Part shown: one piece after another, positions 1 through 8,958 of the stretch
How positions within the stretch are numbered: the stretch's first letter is position 1
Layout of the letters: every line of letters starts with the position of its first letter
Source: Sulfitobacter sp. OXR-159
GTDB lineage: Bacteria > Pseudomonadota > Alphaproteobacteria > Rhodobacterales > Rhodobacteraceae
Assembly: GCF_034377145.1 (NCBI RefSeq)
Contig: NZ_CP139707.1
Span: 310,001-374,000 of the forward strand
DNA length: 64,000 nucleotides
Direction of reading: 5' to 3'
Position numbers and translations under genes: made by a program
Notes under the pieces: generated by a model
What the model was told of the DNA's origin: nothing
The model's database searches: none
Seen by the model: the letters and a program-made list of their open reading frames with translations, nothing else

Positions 1-1
1 G

Positions 2-1435
2 AAAGAAGTGGGGCGCAACGGAAAACGTCACGCGCAGAACAAGTTTGGCGCAGGAACAACGGACGTTCGCGCTCTGAAATACGGCGAGACCTGTCCAACT
101 GATCAATACCTCTTGTCAATCTTCACCGACGCGAAGGGCAACGTTAGGGTCAAAAGGATCGATCGTACGAAAGCGCAGGACCCACTTGAGGAAGGGGAAA
201 TTAGACGGCTCTGGTTGTTCTTCATGCTAGATTTGGCCACGAGAATGCCTCTGGCTTGGCTCCTTGCTGAATCGGCTGATGGGGACCATCAGGAAAAACT
301 TCTCCGCATGGCATTGCGGGATAAATTCCGCGAAAAGGTCCGTTATGGTTGTAACCGGGAGCCAGCACCGCCGGTAAGCTTGGCGCTGGTAAAGTCTGAC
401 AACGGCACGGCCACGCGTAACGCGAATATTTACGCGAGCCAGCTCGGGCTTGGCACTGCGGTCATGACCGGCCGGGCATACAATTCCACTGACAATGCCT
501 ATGTGGAACGGATGTTTGGGACGCTACAGTGGAAGGTCCTGAACTTCTTGCCCGGCTATACCGGTAGTAGGCCGGGCGAATTGAACGGTTATGACGGCAA
601 AAAGAATGCGGAGATCACGCCTGACGCCCTGATGGGGATCATCACCCGTTATTTTATCGATGAGTATCCTTACACACCGCACAATGGGACCGGCATGTTC
701 GGTGCAACCCCTTGGCAGAAGTTCGAAGAGGTTTCCGCTCGGACCAACGGTATCGAACCGCCCGATCCAGAACAGTTGCGTTTACATCTGGGCGTGGAAG
801 GACAAGCATCTACAACATCCGAAGGTATCAAGATCTTTGGCATCCCTTACAACTCCTCGGCCCTGCAATCGTTCGCGGGGGGCGCAAGCAAGAAATGTAC
901 GGTATTGCTAAATCCGGATGACCTTCGTCATGTCACCGTCCTGCCTCAGGGAAAGAAAGAAAAGATTATCGCTAATTTGTCGATGACAATCTTCGCAGAT
1001 TTGACATTGGACGAAGCCATGGCTGTGAAGCGCGCTGCGATCGAGGCGAACCCGGAATTGCGCTCTCTGCATAGACAGCATCTTGCTGAAGCGCGTCAGC
1101 GCAGGGTTCGTGAGTCTGGCTTTTTCCCAGATTCCAATTTGCCGTCCTCTTACGCCACAATCGACAAGATCCGCAAAGATGCAGCCGAAATGGCCCATGT
1201 GGAACTGGCGCCCTTGTCCCGGTCGATGGAGACATCAGGACCAGGAAACATCATGGAACGCTCTGGTCATTCGGGTCCGTGCCACGCTGTGCCAGCCCCG
1301 GCAGAGGAACCGACGGATCCACCGCCTGAAACTTCTTCCACGGAGGCAGAAGCGCCGCCGGTGTCCAAGGACTTCGAGGAGTTGGAGGCCAACACTAAGC
1401 CCATGTTCAGTCCCATCACGGAGAGTAAGGTATGA
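2..1435 (+). CDS. tniA: TniA/TnsB-type DDE transposase, 5' end outside window
   Basis: Catalytic subunit of a Tn7/Tn5053-like transposase: it would bind the transposon ends and carry out strand transfer. The reading frame is open to the left edge, so the N-terminal DNA-binding part is missing. Counting from the in-frame GTG at 8, an rve-type integrase core is visible: Asp in CPTDQY (about residue 32), Asp in SDNGT (about 131) and Glu in YVERMFG (about 167). The last two are separated by 35 residues, the D,D35E spacing. A Mu-transposase C-terminal-like beta region follows (about 265-330), then a charged, proline-rich tail that probably contacts the ATPase partner. The stop overlaps the next start as ATGA, so the two genes are coupled. 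The family is certain. The tniA rather than tnsB name is by resemblance only. Confidence 0.9.
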   Translation, partial: KEVGRNGKRHAQNKFGAGTTDVRALKYGETCPTDQYLLSIFTDAKGNVRVKRIDRTKAQDPLEEGEIRRLWLFFMLDLATRMPLAWLLAESADGDHQEKLLRMALRDKFREKVRYGCNREPAPPVSLALVKSDNGTATRNANIYASQLGLGTAVMTGRAYNSTDNAYVERMFGTLQWKVLNFLPGYTGSRPGELNGYDGKKNAEITPDALMGIITRYFIDEYPYTPHNGTGMFGATPWQKFEEVSARTNGIEPPDPEQLRLHLGVEGQASTTSEGIKIFGIPYNSSALQSFAGGASKKCTVLLNPDDLRHVTVLPQGKKEKIIANLSMTIFADLTLDEAMAVKRAAIEANPELRSLHRQHLAEARQRRVRESGFFPDSNLPSSYATIDKIRKDAAEMAHVELAPLSRSMETSGPGNIMERSGHSGPCHAVPAPAEEPTDPPPETSSTEAEAPPVSKDFEELEANTKPMFSPITESKV

Positions 1436-2397
1436 GCGAGTTCATCGTCGAGGCGTATCGGGATGCTGCCGCCAATACGGCCAGCAAGGTATATCCCTTG
1501 GTACGTGCTGCAAAACTGAAGGCTGACTTCGCCCGGGTCTTCAGCGCTCATTTGGGGCATTTGATCGGTGGGGGGCGCTTCGAAACTGAAGGGCTTCTCG
1601 TGACCGGACCTTCCGGCACTGGTAAGACCACTGAAATCGGTGCGCTGATCTGCCAGTTCAACGCGGACAAGATCGTGCTTCCCGACGGGTCGGGTGCGCG
1701 TTTCGCGGAGTGCGTTTTGAAGGGAATTGGGACCTGGAAAGATCTCGGTAAGGCAACCGCCGCTGCCATTGGCTATCCTGTGAGCTCTAAGGCAAGACTG
1801 ACGCAGAGTGAAAACTGGGATATTGTCGTTCGGGAAGCCAAGCTCGCCGGTGTCATCGGCATTCATTTTGATGAAGCACAGCATATCTTTCGCGAGAAGA
1901 GTGATGCAGACCGGTTCGCGGTTCTCGACTTCTTCAAGACTTTGATGAAATCTCATGACTGGCCCTTGATGCTGATCTTTTCAGGTGTTCCGGACTTGAA
2001 CGACTACATCGAGATGGAGCCTCAGCTCCATCGGATGCTTCACCGCATTCGTTTCAACGATATCAATATCCCGGACGACTACCGGACCATTCATGAAATC
2101 GTGGGCAGCTACGCACTTAGGGCGGAAACGAACGTTGACCCTGACCTAATGTCGCAGGACTTTTTCGACCGCTTGGTCGCAGCTTCGGCTTATCGATGGG
2201 GGCTCTTAATAGAGGTAACAGAAGGTGCGGTCGGGGAAGCGGCGGTCACCGTAGCGAACACCCTGATGCGGGATCATTTTACGGATTGGTGGGTAGGAAA
2301 AACCGAGGTCTCAAGGGTGGCAACTCCGTTCACCCACAGTGGTTACAAGACGCTGTACCGGAAAGATCATCCCTTCAAGAAGGCCCTTGCCGACTAG
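1432..2397 (+). CDS. tniB: TniB/TnsC-type AAA+ transposition ATPase
   Basis: ATP-dependent regulator that links target DNA to the transposase in Tn7/Tn5053-like elements. The 321-residue protein has a Walker A motif GPSGTGKTT at residues 59-67 and a Walker [10 protein letters not shown] with Asp147/Glu148. The DEAQ box is typical of TniB/TnsC and related bacterial AAA+ ATPases. The start codon overlaps the transposase stop by four bases, so translation is very likely coupled. A terminator follows within 30 bases and the transposon end within about 230 bases. There is therefore no room downstream for a tniQ target selector, which usually follows tniB. It must lie on the left side, be supplied in trans, or be absent. 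Confidence 0.9.
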   Translation: MSEFIVEAYRDAAANTASKVYPLVRAAKLKADFARVFSAHLGHLIGGGRFETEGLLVTGPSGTGKTTEIGALICQFNADKIVLPDGSGARFAECVLKGIGTWKDLGKATAAAIGYPVSSKARLTQSENWDIVVREAKLAGVIGIHFDEAQHIFREKSDADRFAVLDFFKTLMKSHDWPLMLIFSGVPDLNDYIEMEPQLHRMLHRIRFNDINIPDDYRTIHEIVGSYALRAETNVDPDLMSQDFFDRLVAASAYRWGLLIEVTEGAVGEAAVTVANTLMRDHFTDWWVGKTEVSRVATPFTHSGYKTLYRKDHPFKKALAD

Positions 2398-2426
2398 CTT
2401 CGTTTTGATCTGATGATTAAGGCTTC

Positions 2427-2453
2427 AAAGCCCGCCTCTCTGAGGCGGGCTTT
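2427..2453 (+). terminator. Rho-independent-like terminator after tniB
   Basis: Perfect 12-bp inverted repeat AAAGCCCGCCTC / GAGGCGGGCTTT with a 3-base loop, located 30 bases after the tniB stop. The A/T-flanked stem can work in both directions. Confidence 0.85.
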
Positions 2454-2498
2454 GTCGTGCGATAGGACAGCCCAGCGAACATCGAAAAAATCCAAAAA

Positions 2499-2628
2499 AG
2501 TTTGCGCAGACTATCGGTTCCTTGCGCAGGCTATGTCTTTTTGATTCGTTTTTATGGCGGCGTAATCTATTGATATATCGTTTATATACGGCATCAGACC
2601 TTTTGGAATTTTTCACTTTGCGCAGACA
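2499..2628 (-). repeat. Transposon end with three direct binding-site-like repeats
   Basis: Three same-orientation copies of TTTGCGCAGAC or a close variant occur: 2501-2511, 2521-2531 (CTTGCGCAGGC, exactly 20 bp after the first) and 2617-2627. The last one is followed by A at 2628, so the minus strand reads TGTCTGCGCAAAG from the edge inward. Arrays of about 20-bp transposase sites with a TGT tip are how Tn7-like elements end. The flanking host pentamer 2629-2633 (TCCAC) would be the target duplication if the left end shows it too. Confidence 0.7.
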
Positions 2629-2743
2629 TCCACTTTCGTTGGCACGATGCCAACATCTGCCTCATTCACCCCGTTGTTGCTTGAAATCCCCAACCGGTCT
2701 GTCAGATTGCGCGGGGATATAATCAGGAATGGCAGAGGCTTTG

Positions 2744-3016
2744 ATGAAAACAGGAACTTTTGTGATCGGGGCGGCCTTGCTGGCTGTTGCCGGATGTACG
2801 GTGCCCGCGACCGCGCCAGATGGCGGGTCGGAACGGGTGGGCAATCTGCCAGAGTCGGTGGTGCGCCTTGCCGCGCCGAACCAAGACCTGTCCACGGCGC
2901 GTTTGCTGCCCGAAGATGGCTGCTATTGGTATCAGCACAGCGGTCCGGTTGAGACGGCGATGGTACCGCTGCGGGCGGTGGGCGGCAATCCGATCTGCAC
3001 CAAACGCCAAGCCTAA
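2744..3016 (+). CDS. Small lipoprotein of unknown function
   Basis: A 90-residue protein with a lipoprotein signal: a short basic start, a hydrophobic stretch, and a lipobox LAVAGC whose Cys would be lipid-modified. The mature part holds the segment DGCYWYQHSGPVET and a C-terminal Cys (NPICTKR), which may form a disulfide with the first. I do not know a function. I chose ATG 2744 because GAGG lies five bases upstream and the signal peptide then has normal length. An ATG five codons earlier (2729) has its purine tract too close. A TATAAT-like hexamer at 2718-2723 could be the -10 of a promoter. This is the first chromosomal gene after the transposon end, 115 bp away. Confidence 0.75.
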   Translation: MKTGTFVIGAALLAVAGCTVPATAPDGGSERVGNLPESVVRLAAPNQDLSTARLLPEDGCYWYQHSGPVETAMVPLRAVGGNPICTKRQA

Positions 3017-3023
3017 TGAGAGC

Positions 3024-3047
3024 GGGGACCGCCTGTTCGCGGTCCCC
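3024..3047. terminator. Hairpin between convergent genes
   Basis: Perfect 9-bp stem GGGGACCGC / GCGGTCCCC with a 6-base loop, placed between the stop of the lipoprotein gene and the stop of the convergent transpeptidase gene. It has no clear T-tract, so it could act as a bidirectional or weak terminator. Confidence 0.6.
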
Positions 3048-3062
3048 GTCCTGCGTCGCGGC

Positions 3063-3728
3063 TTAGCTGCGCGCGACGACGCTTTCTTCTGCCGAATAGA
3101 GATAGGCCGTCGAGCCGGTCCGCACATTCGGGTAGAGTTGGTTAATATGCGCCATAATCATCCGCACACAGCCAGAGCTGGCCCGCCCACCAATGCTGCG
3201 CGGCTCGGGTGTGCCGTGGATGCGCAGATAGGTGTCACGGTTGCCTTCGAATAGATAAAGCGCCCGCGAACCGAGGGGGTTCTCAGGGCCGGGGGGCACG
3301 CCGTCTTCGAGGCCCGCGTAAAGCTCGGGATCGCGCTTGATCATGTTTTGAGTGGGGGTCCAATGCGGCCATTCCACCTTGCGCTTGATCGTATAGGTGC
3401 CCGGCTCATAAAGGTTGCCGCGCGCAATCGCCACGCCATAGCGCATCGCGGTGCCGCCTTCTTCGATATGGTAGACATAGCGCGCCACGGCATCAACGTG
3501 GACATCACCGACGCGCAGATTGTCGTTCGCCACAACCCGCTGAGGCAGGAAACGCGGGTGGACGCCCCAAGGGTTGCTGGTCGCCGGGTCAAACCCTGTC
3601 GGGGTGATCCGCGCGTCCCATGCGGCTTTCTCCGCTTCGCTGGGGCGGGTGCGTGCCATCAAAGGAGTGGCAATCGCGCCGGAAAAAAGCGCTGTGGTGG
3701 TCTGGATGAAATGACGTCTTGTCAGCAT
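3063..3728 (-). CDS. L,D-transpeptidase (YkuD/ErfK family), Tat-like signal
   Basis: Periplasmic enzyme that forms 3-3 crosslinks in peptidoglycan or attaches proteins to it. The 221-residue protein begins with a twin-arginine-like signal (RRHF followed by a hydrophobic segment ending in ATPLMARTR). The YkuD catalytic region lies near the C-terminus: His171 in RIHGTPEP and Cys187 in SSGCVRM, which is the HxxG...SxGCxR signature. It is a single-domain family member with no LysM or peptidoglycan-binding repeat. It is transcribed away from the queuosine operon end and appears to be a single-gene unit. Whether it crosslinks peptidoglycan or anchors an outer-membrane protein cannot be decided from the sequence. 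Confidence 0.92.
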   Translation of the reverse strand: MLTRRHFIQTTTALFSGAIATPLMARTRPSEAEKAAWDARITPTGFDPATSNPWGVHPRFLPQRVVANDNLRVGDVHVDAVARYVYHIEEGGTAMRYGVAIARGNLYEPGTYTIKRKVEWPHWTPTQNMIKRDPELYAGLEDGVPPGPENPLGSRALYLFEGNRDTYLRIHGTPEPRSIGGRASSGCVRMIMAHINQLYPNVRTGSTAYLYSAEESVVARS

Positions 3729-3874
3729 GTGGTCGCTCCGTGGTTGACCTCTCTGCGCAGGGCAGGGTCGTATGCGTGTATGAAAGACTAACGGCCTTTC
3801 CCCGCCGGAGGTTCAAGGAAGAAGGCCGTTGTTAAAGAGAATGTGATCTAAAACACACGGTTTTCACGAAAACA

Positions 3875-3900
3875 GGGGCGCGCAGGGGGTCGCGCGCCCC
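3875..3900 (-). terminator. Terminator-like hairpin after queF
   Basis: Perfect 9-bp stem GGGGCGCGC / GCGCGCCCC. On the minus strand it is followed by TGTTTTCG, a short U-rich tail, and lies 40 bases downstream of the queF stop. Confidence 0.6.
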
Positions 3901-3939
3901 GAAGGCACTGGGGGTGAGGGTGGGGTTGGCGGTGCCCGC

Positions 3940-4404
3940 TCAGCCACGGCCCCGGTAGGGCGGCACGCCCTGATCGGGGATCCAGACGCCTTCGGGCAGG
4001 GGGCCGGTCTGCCAGAACACATCGATGGGAATGCCGCCGCGCGGATACCAATAGCCGCCGATCCGCAGCCATTGCGGATCAAGGAAATCGGCCAAGCGGC
4101 GCGCAATGGAGACCGTGCAATCCTCATGGAAAGCGCCGTGATTGCGGAACGAGGTCAGGAAGAGTTTGAGCGATTTGGATTCCACCAGCCACGGGCCGGG
4201 CACATAGTCGATCACCAGGTGGGCAAAGTCCGGCTGGCCGGTCATCGGACAGAGCGAGGTGAACTCGGGCGCGGTGAAACGCACGTTATAGGCGACATCG
4301 GCCTGCGGGTTCGGCACCCGCTCCAACTCGGCCTCTTCGGGGCTGGCGGGAATGCGGGTCTCACCGCCAAGTTGCTTGAGATTGCTGTAGATGTCTTCGG
4401 ACAT
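3940..4404 (-). CDS. queF: NADPH-dependent 7-cyano-7-deazaguanine reductase
   Basis: Reduces preQ0 to preQ1, the base inserted into tRNA on the way to queuosine. The 154-residue protein is the short, unimodular QueF type. It shows the catalytic Cys52 in [10 protein letters not shown] with Asp59, and the ESKSLKLF...FRNHG stretch typical of the tunnel-fold family. I placed the start at MSEDIYS (4404) because GGAG sits eight bases upstream. A start four codons earlier would overlap that site. It is the last gene of the minus-strand queC-queD-queE-queF set, 15 bases after queE, so all preQ1 steps after GTP cyclohydrolase are encoded together. Confidence 0.96.
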   Translation of the reverse strand: MSEDIYSNLKQLGGETRIPASPEEAELERVPNPQADVAYNVRFTAPEFTSLCPMTGQPDFAHLVIDYVPGPWLVESKSLKLFLTSFRNHGAFHEDCTVSIARRLADFLDPQWLRIGGYWYPRGGIPIDVFWQTGPLPEGVWIPDQGVPPYRGRG

Positions 4405-4419
4405 AGGTGTCTCCATCGG

Positions 4420-5127
4420 TCAGACGCCGCGCTTGTTGCCCCAGATCAGGACATGAAGCTGCGGCAGGATGCGGGGGGCGAACCAGTGATCGGTCATGGC
4501 AAGGTCGGTCAGCCAACCCAGACGGTCGGCCAGCGCCTGCGGGTCAACGGGCGTGGCGGGGTCAACCTCGGGATTGCCGGGCTGGAGGTAGAGCGGGATA
4601 TCGGGGTGATGCGCATGCACTTCGCGGGCCCAGTGGTAGTCGATCTCATCGAAGATCACGATCTTCATCACCTGTTGGCGCGCCTGAGCGCCGAAGGCCC
4701 GGCAAGCGTCGAAGGCATCCCAATCGACAGTCTCACCGCTTGAGGGCGGTTTGGGAGAGAGCACCAGCGTATCAAGATCGGCAAACCACGGGCGCGCGAC
4801 GGAGCCTTGGGTCTCGCAGGCGAAACGGTATCCCGCGGCCTGCCCCATCCGGATCAGCGAACCGAAATCCTGAATTGCCGGGTTGCCACCGGAAAGGGAG
4901 ACGGTCAGCGGTTGATCCTTGGAGAGTTTGCGGATCCGGCGCCAGATATCCTCGGTCGACATGGGGGCCCAGCTATGGCGGTATTGGCTGTCGACGGCGT
5001 GCAGACTGTCGCACCAGCTACACCGATAGTCACAGCCGCCCGCGCGAACGAATACCGTCGGCTCCCCGATCAGCGCGCCTTCGCCCTGAATGGTGGGGCC
5101 GAAAATCTCGGCTATGCGCAGGCTCAT
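4420..5127 (-). CDS. queE: 7-carboxy-7-deazaguanine synthase (radical SAM)
   Basis: Radical SAM enzyme that contracts the ring of 6-carboxytetrahydropterin to 7-carboxy-7-deazaguanine. The 235-residue protein starts [17 protein letters not shown], the conserved QueE N-terminus. It carries the 4Fe-4S binding CxxxCxxC as Cys32, Cys36 and Cys39 ([10 protein letters not shown]). The later segments SLSGGNPA and LSPKPP fit SAM- and substrate-binding regions. The start at 5127 overlaps the queD stop as ATGA, which fixes it. An upstream in-frame start would put 26 unrelated residues in front. Third gene of the operon. Confidence 0.96.
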   Translation of the reverse strand: MSLRIAEIFGPTIQGEGALIGEPTVFVRAGGCDYRCSWCDSLHAVDSQYRHSWAPMSTEDIWRRIRKLSKDQPLTVSLSGGNPAIQDFGSLIRMGQAAGYRFACETQGSVARPWFADLDTLVLSPKPPSSGETVDWDAFDACRAFGAQARQQVMKIVIFDEIDYHWAREVHAHHPDIPLYLQPGNPEVDPATPVDPQALADRLGWLTDLAMTDHWFAPRILPQLHVLIWGNKRGV

Positions 5128-5477
5128 GGCCGGTATTCCGCCCATGTCTTGGGGGTCTCGCTGACCAGCACCGCGCAGGTTTCCGGCCAACGCGCTGCGC
5201 ACCAATCGTGGAAGTGCTTTGCCATGTTCTCGGCCGTGGAGGGGCCGTCGAGAACATCGTTCAGATGCCGGTGGTCAAAGTGATCGTCGATATAGGTCTT
5301 GAGCGGCTTCAGGTCGTGATAATCGCGCACGAAACCGTCGGCATTGAGCGTCTCGGCGGCCAGTTCGACCACGACGATATAGTTGTGCCCATGCAGCCGC
5401 GCGCATTGGTGGTCGTCGGGCAGGTGGGTCAACTGGTGGCTGGCGGAGAAGTGGAATTCCTTGCGAATACGGAACAT
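5124..5477 (-). CDS. queD: 6-carboxy-5,6,7,8-tetrahydropterin synthase
   Basis: Converts dihydroneopterin triphosphate to 6-carboxytetrahydropterin, the step before QueE. The 117-residue protein has the usual QueD length. It keeps the zinc ligands His14 (FSASHQL) and His29/His31 (LHGHNY), with the catalytic Cys25 just before the latter pair (CARLHGHNY). The start at 5477 overlaps the queC stop by one base (TGATG), and the stop overlaps queE by four. A much longer in-frame extension upstream lies within queC and was rejected because the conserved family start MFRIRKEF coincides with the coupled ATG. Confidence 0.96.
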   Translation of the reverse strand: MFRIRKEFHFSASHQLTHLPDDHQCARLHGHNYIVVVELAAETLNADGFVRDYHDLKPLKTYIDDHFDHRHLNDVLDGPSTAENMAKHFHDWCAARWPETCAVLVSETPKTWAEYRP

Positions 5478-6178
5478 CAGCCTTCCCCTCGTGTGGCGAG
5501 GGCCGTGGTCCAATAGTCCGGGTCGGCATAGACCGTCGGGTCGGTGACCTCGGCCAAATGAAAGGCTTCGCGCCGCTCGACACAGGTGCCGCAGCGCCCG
5601 CAATGGACCGCGCCGCCTTTGTAGCAAGACCAGGTCTCGGCGAAAGGCGTGGCATGGCGCGCGCCTTGGCGGACGATCTCGGCCTTGCTTTGCTCGACGA
5701 AGGGCGTGCGCAGGCGCACATTGGCATAGCCGTCGAGTGCGGCCTGCTGCATTGCGTCGAAGGCGCGGGTGAAGCCGGGGCGGCAGTCAGGATAAATGAA
5801 GTGGTCGCCACCATGCACGGCGGTCGCCACGGCCTCATCGCCTTGCGCTGCCGCGATGCCAAAGCCGATCGACAGCATGATCGCATTGCGGTTTGGCACG
5901 ACGGTGATCTTCATCGTGTCTTCGGCGTAATGCCCATCGGGCACGTCGATATCATCGGTCAGGGCGGAGCCTGACAGCGCAGCACCGATGCCGCGCATGT
6001 CGATCAGGTGGAACGGCACGCCAAGCCGTTTGGCGGCGGCTTCGGCGAAGTCGACCTCCTTGCGGTGGCGTTGACCATAGTCAAAAGAGACAAGCCGGGT
6101 GAGGTGATGCTCAGCGGCGGTGATATGCGCAAGCGACACGGAATCGAGTCCGCCTGAGCAGATGACAAGTGTTTTCAT
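5477..6178 (-). CDS. queC: 7-cyano-7-deazaguanine synthase
   Basis: ATP-dependent enzyme that turns 7-carboxy-7-deazaguanine into preQ0. The 233-residue protein starts with a PP-loop SGGLDS at residues 8-13. Near the C-terminus it has a four-Cys zinc site (WSCYKGG...HCGRCGTC). Length and motifs are fully typical. It is the first gene of the minus-strand queCDEF operon. The 217 bp upstream, shared with the divergent sensor kinase gene, must contain its promoter. I looked there for a preQ1 riboswitch (a CUAUAA-type tail or adjoining pseudoknot) and did not recognise one. Confidence 0.96.
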   Translation of the reverse strand: MKTLVICSGGLDSVSLAHITAAEHHLTRLVSFDYGQRHRKEVDFAEAAAKRLGVPFHLIDMRGIGAALSGSALTDDIDVPDGHYAEDTMKITVVPNRNAIMLSIGFGIAAAQGDEAVATAVHGGDHFIYPDCRPGFTRAFDAMQQAALDGYANVRLRTPFVEQSKAEIVRQGARHATPFAETWSCYKGGAVHCGRCGTCVERREAFHLAEVTDPTVYADPDYWTTALATRGEG

Positions 6179-6352
6179 TCTGGGGCCCTTGTTTTGATGT
6201 CCGGGTAGGCTGCGACCGGATGGCGGGGCTTATTTCAGAATTTTCACAGATTGCAAGCCTTCCGAGCAGCGGCGCCGGGTCGCAGGCATAGGGCAGGAGG
6301 GGCGCGGTCGGAGCCCGTTAAAATATGGGATTTGGCCTTTACGATTAAACCT

Positions 6353-6362
6353 AAGTTAACTT
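6353..6362. promoter_or_regulatory. Short palindrome in the queC/kinase divergent region
   Basis: AAGTTAACTT, a perfect 10-bp palindrome, lies in the AT-rich part of the divergent region, 33 bases before the sensor kinase start. It could be an operator or just promoter DNA. Nothing else supports it. Confidence 0.25.
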
Positions 6363-6395
6363 TAGACAAGTCCGAATCCGCGCTAAGGTGAGGAT

Positions 6396-7793
6396 ATGTT
6401 GAAAAGCAGCCAAAGCGTCACGCTTGACGCCAGCCATTATGAATTGATCGAGGCGATGACCGACGAAGTGGTCATCCTTGACGCCACCGGCGAGATTGTC
6501 GCGGTAAATATGGCGTGGAAGATCTTTTGCGAAGAGAACGGCGGGGACGCCGGGTCGCATTATGTCGGGGCCAATTACTTTGACATCTGCAAAGCGGCGG
6601 TGATGGATTCCGTGGTGCAGGCGGAAATCGTTTTGGACGGGCTGCGACAGGCATTAAGAACCGGTGCCGCCTTTGAGGGGGAATACCCCTGTGATGGGCC
6701 GGGCGTGCGGCGCTGGTTTCAACTGAACGCCAACCGCATGACAATCCAAGGCGCGCCCTGCCTGCTGTTGCAGCACCGCAATGTCACCACGCGCCGCATG
6801 GCCCATGACGATATCGAGCGTGCCCATGTGCGTGCTGAAACCTTTGCCGCCCTCGTCGCCACCACGGGCGAAGCGATCCTGACCTATGATATGGATGGCC
6901 GTATCATCAGCTGGAACCCCGCCGCCGAGCGGCTTTATGGCTATACCGAAGAGGAGGCATTGGGCCGGTCGGTCGAGCTTTTGTATCCGCCGGATTGGCC
7001 GACACGGGTGCTTGAATATCGCGATCAGATTATGGCGGGTAAGCTGCGCCAGTTCGATGCGGTGCGGGTCGCCAAGGACGGCACCGAGCGGCATGTCACA
7101 ATCGCCTGCACGCCCATCCGGACGCTGTCGGGGGATATCGTTTCGATCTCGAACATCCACCACGATGTGACCGCGACGCGCAAAGCCGAAGAGGTGCGCG
7201 ATCTTGTCTCGCGGGAGGTCATCCACCGCGCCAAGAACATGCTGTCTTTGGTGACGGCGATGCAGCGGCAAACGGCGAGTTCGGCGGCCTCTCTGGCGGA
7301 GTTCAATAAATCCTTCGGGGACCGTATTCAGGCGCTGGCCCGTTCAACCGATTTGCTGGTCGATGGTGGATGGTCCTCCGTGGACCTTGCTCAGCTGGTC
7401 CGGGCGCAATTGGACCCCTTCTTGCATCTGCAAGGCAAGGGGGTGGATGTGGCAGGCCCCACCGTCGCTTTGGGGCCGCAGGCATTGCAGCTGATCGGCA
7501 TGGCGCTGCACGAACTGGCGACGAATTCTACCAAATACGGTGTGATGAGTGGCGGGGGCGGCGATATCCGGTGCCATTGGTCGCACACCGAACAGGGCGG
7601 TCTGCGCTTCCAGTGGGTCGAGACCGGCATCACATTTGATCCCTCCGCCAAAAAAGCGTCCGGCTTTGGCAGCAAGGTGCTTTCCGTATTGGCCCCCGCC
7701 ATGGTCGATGGCTCAGCGGATACGGTGACCAGTGAAGACGCGCTGACCTGGACCGTGACGATCCCCGCCGCGCATCTTGGCAAGGTGACCTGA
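6396..7793 (+). CDS. PAS-PAS HWE-family sensor histidine kinase
   Basis: Cytoplasmic signal-transducing kinase without membrane segments. Two PAS domains lie at about residues 15-125 and 140-260, the second with the typical SWNPAAERLYGYTEEEALGR. The dimerization/phosphoacceptor helix has His277 in EVIHRAKNML, the HisKA_2/HWE H-box. The N-box ALHELATNSTKYG and the WVETG motif identify the HWE class. In alphaproteobacteria this class often serves light, redox or general-stress pathways. No response regulator gene is adjacent, so the partner is unknown. The second PAS lacks the Cys motif (NCRFLQG) of LOV photosensors, so a flavin light sensor is unlikely. ATG 6396 has AAGGTGAGG just upstream. 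Confidence 0.92.
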   Translation: MLKSSQSVTLDASHYELIEAMTDEVVILDATGEIVAVNMAWKIFCEENGGDAGSHYVGANYFDICKAAVMDSVVQAEIVLDGLRQALRTGAAFEGEYPCDGPGVRRWFQLNANRMTIQGAPCLLLQHRNVTTRRMAHDDIERAHVRAETFAALVATTGEAILTYDMDGRIISWNPAAERLYGYTEEEALGRSVELLYPPDWPTRVLEYRDQIMAGKLRQFDAVRVAKDGTERHVTIACTPIRTLSGDIVSISNIHHDVTATRKAEEVRDLVSREVIHRAKNMLSLVTAMQRQTASSAASLAEFNKSFGDRIQALARSTDLLVDGGWSSVDLAQLVRAQLDPFLHLQGKGVDVAGPTVALGPQALQLIGMALHELATNSTKYGVMSGGGGDIRCHWSHTEQGGLRFQWVETGITFDPSAKKASGFGSKVLSVLAPAMVDGSADTVTSEDALTWTVTIPAAHLGKVT

Positions 7794-7939
7794 AGGTCAC
7801 GAAACCTTACGCCTCGGGGGATGTATGCCCGCAAGGGCCGTTCCCGGTGGCGCAAAGTAGCGCTTTTGCGGAACTCTCCTGCGCTGGAAACTTGTTCCTT
7901 CCCCAGACACGTCGTTTGGAAAAACAATAGGAGGCTAGG

Positions 7940-8698
7940 ATGGCCGAAGGACAGGACAAGACCGCAAAGCTTTACCGCATGGTGATGGAGCAGCACCTCT
8001 GTCCCTTTGGGTTGAAGTCTAAAGACCTGCTGGAGCGGCAGGGCTATCTCGTCGAAGATCACCACCTGACGACGCGCGAAGAGACCGACGCCTTCATGGC
8101 GAAAGAAGGTGTGGAAACCACGCCACAGACCTTCATCGACGGTGAGCGGATAGGCGGCTATGACGATCTGCGTGTGCATTTCGGTCTGGACAAGCCCAAA
8201 GAAGAGCAGTCGGACACCAGCTATCAGCCCGTCATCGCTATTTTCGGCGTCGCCTTCTTGATGGCACTGGGCCTTTCTTGGTACGCCTTCGACAGCATCT
8301 TCACCCTGCGGGCGTTTGAATGGTTCATCTCGATCTCGATGTGTTTCCTCGCCGTACAGAAGTTGCAGGACATCGAGAGCTTTTCGACGATGTTCCTGAA
8401 CTACGACCTGCTGGCGCAGCGTTGGGTGCCCTATGGCAAGGTCTACCCCTTTGGCGAGGCGCTGGCCGGTATCTTGATGACAGCCGGTGCGCTGACATGG
8501 CTGTCGGCCCCCGTCGCGATTGTCATCGGCGCGATCGGCGCGGTGTCGGTGATCAAGGCGGTCTATGTCGACAAACGCGAGTTGAAATGCGCCTGTGTGG
8601 GCGGTTCAAGTAATGTGCCGCTTGGGTTCGTCTCGCTCACCGAGAACGTCATGATGCTGGGCATGGGGATTTGGATGTTGATCAAGGTCTACGGCTAA
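7940..8698 (+). CDS. Glutaredoxin fused to MauE/DoxX-like membrane domain
   Basis: A 252-residue fusion. Residues 1-90 form a glutaredoxin-like domain with a monothiol active site CPFG (Cys21), a TPQTF cis-Pro loop and GGYDDL glutathione-site residues. Residues about 95-252 have four hydrophobic segments resembling the MauE/DoxX-like membrane family, with a CAC pair (KCACVGGSS) near the last loop. This suggests thiol electron transfer across or at the inner membrane, with the glutaredoxin facing the cytoplasm. The substrate is unknown. A strong AGGAGG precedes ATG 7940. It appears monocistronic, and the tRNA-Pro gene follows on the other strand. Confidence 0.82.
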   Translation: MAEGQDKTAKLYRMVMEQHLCPFGLKSKDLLERQGYLVEDHHLTTREETDAFMAKEGVETTPQTFIDGERIGGYDDLRVHFGLDKPKEEQSDTSYQPVIAIFGVAFLMALGLSWYAFDSIFTLRAFEWFISISMCFLAVQKLQDIESFSTMFLNYDLLAQRWVPYGKVYPFGEALAGILMTAGALTWLSAPVAIVIGAIGAVSVIKAVYVDKRELKCACVGGSSNVPLGFVSLTENVMMLGMGIWMLIKVYG

Positions 8699-8750
8699 GC
8701 GGATCGGGGCGCGCCGAGGTTTGGGCGTAGGCTGGTGTCAGGGGGATATC

Positions 8751-8827
8751 TGGTCGGGCTGAGAGGATTCGAACCTCCGACCCCCTGCTCCCGAAGCAGG
8801 TGCGCTACCAGGCTGCGCTACAGCCCG
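8751..8827 (-). tRNA. tRNA-Pro, anticodon CGG
   Basis: Cloverleaf read on the minus strand: acceptor stem CGGGCTG / CAGCCCG, D-arm with AGCGCAGCCTGGTAGCGC, anticodon stem CCTGC / GCAGG with loop TTCGGGA (anticodon CGG), T-loop GGTTCGAATCC, discriminator A and an encoded CCA. It reads CCG codons, common in this GC-rich genome. Confidence 0.97.
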
Positions 8828-8958
8828 ACCGATGTGCAGCGCATAGCGCAGCGTGGCGTAATTGGCAATTGGTCAGTTGTAGGGATTTTGCGGTGCGGAT
8901 GGGGAGATCGGGCGCAGTTGGGGGCGCTGCCCCCGCAGCCTTTGGCTGCTCCCCCGCG

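Larger units (their letters stand above)
1..2628 (+). mobile_element. Right-hand part of a Tn7/Tn5053-like transposon
   Basis: The element enters from the left edge of the window and appears to stop at 2628. It holds a tniA/tnsB-type transposase and a tniB/tnsC-type ATPase, a strong terminator, and a non-coding end with three copies of a TTTGCGCAGAC-like motif. Read on the minus strand, the last copy starts with TGT, the invariant tip of this transposon family. The region looks more AT-rich than the chromosome to its right. The opposite end, any cargo and any tniQ/tnsD gene lie outside the window. The boundary is inferred from the repeats, not from a target duplication. Confidence 0.75.

Noticed and set aside
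6179..6395. preQ1 riboswitch before queC
   Set aside because: I looked for the preQ1-I tail and pseudoknot and for a preQ1-II arrangement on the minus strand, and found none. A covariance-model search would be decisive.
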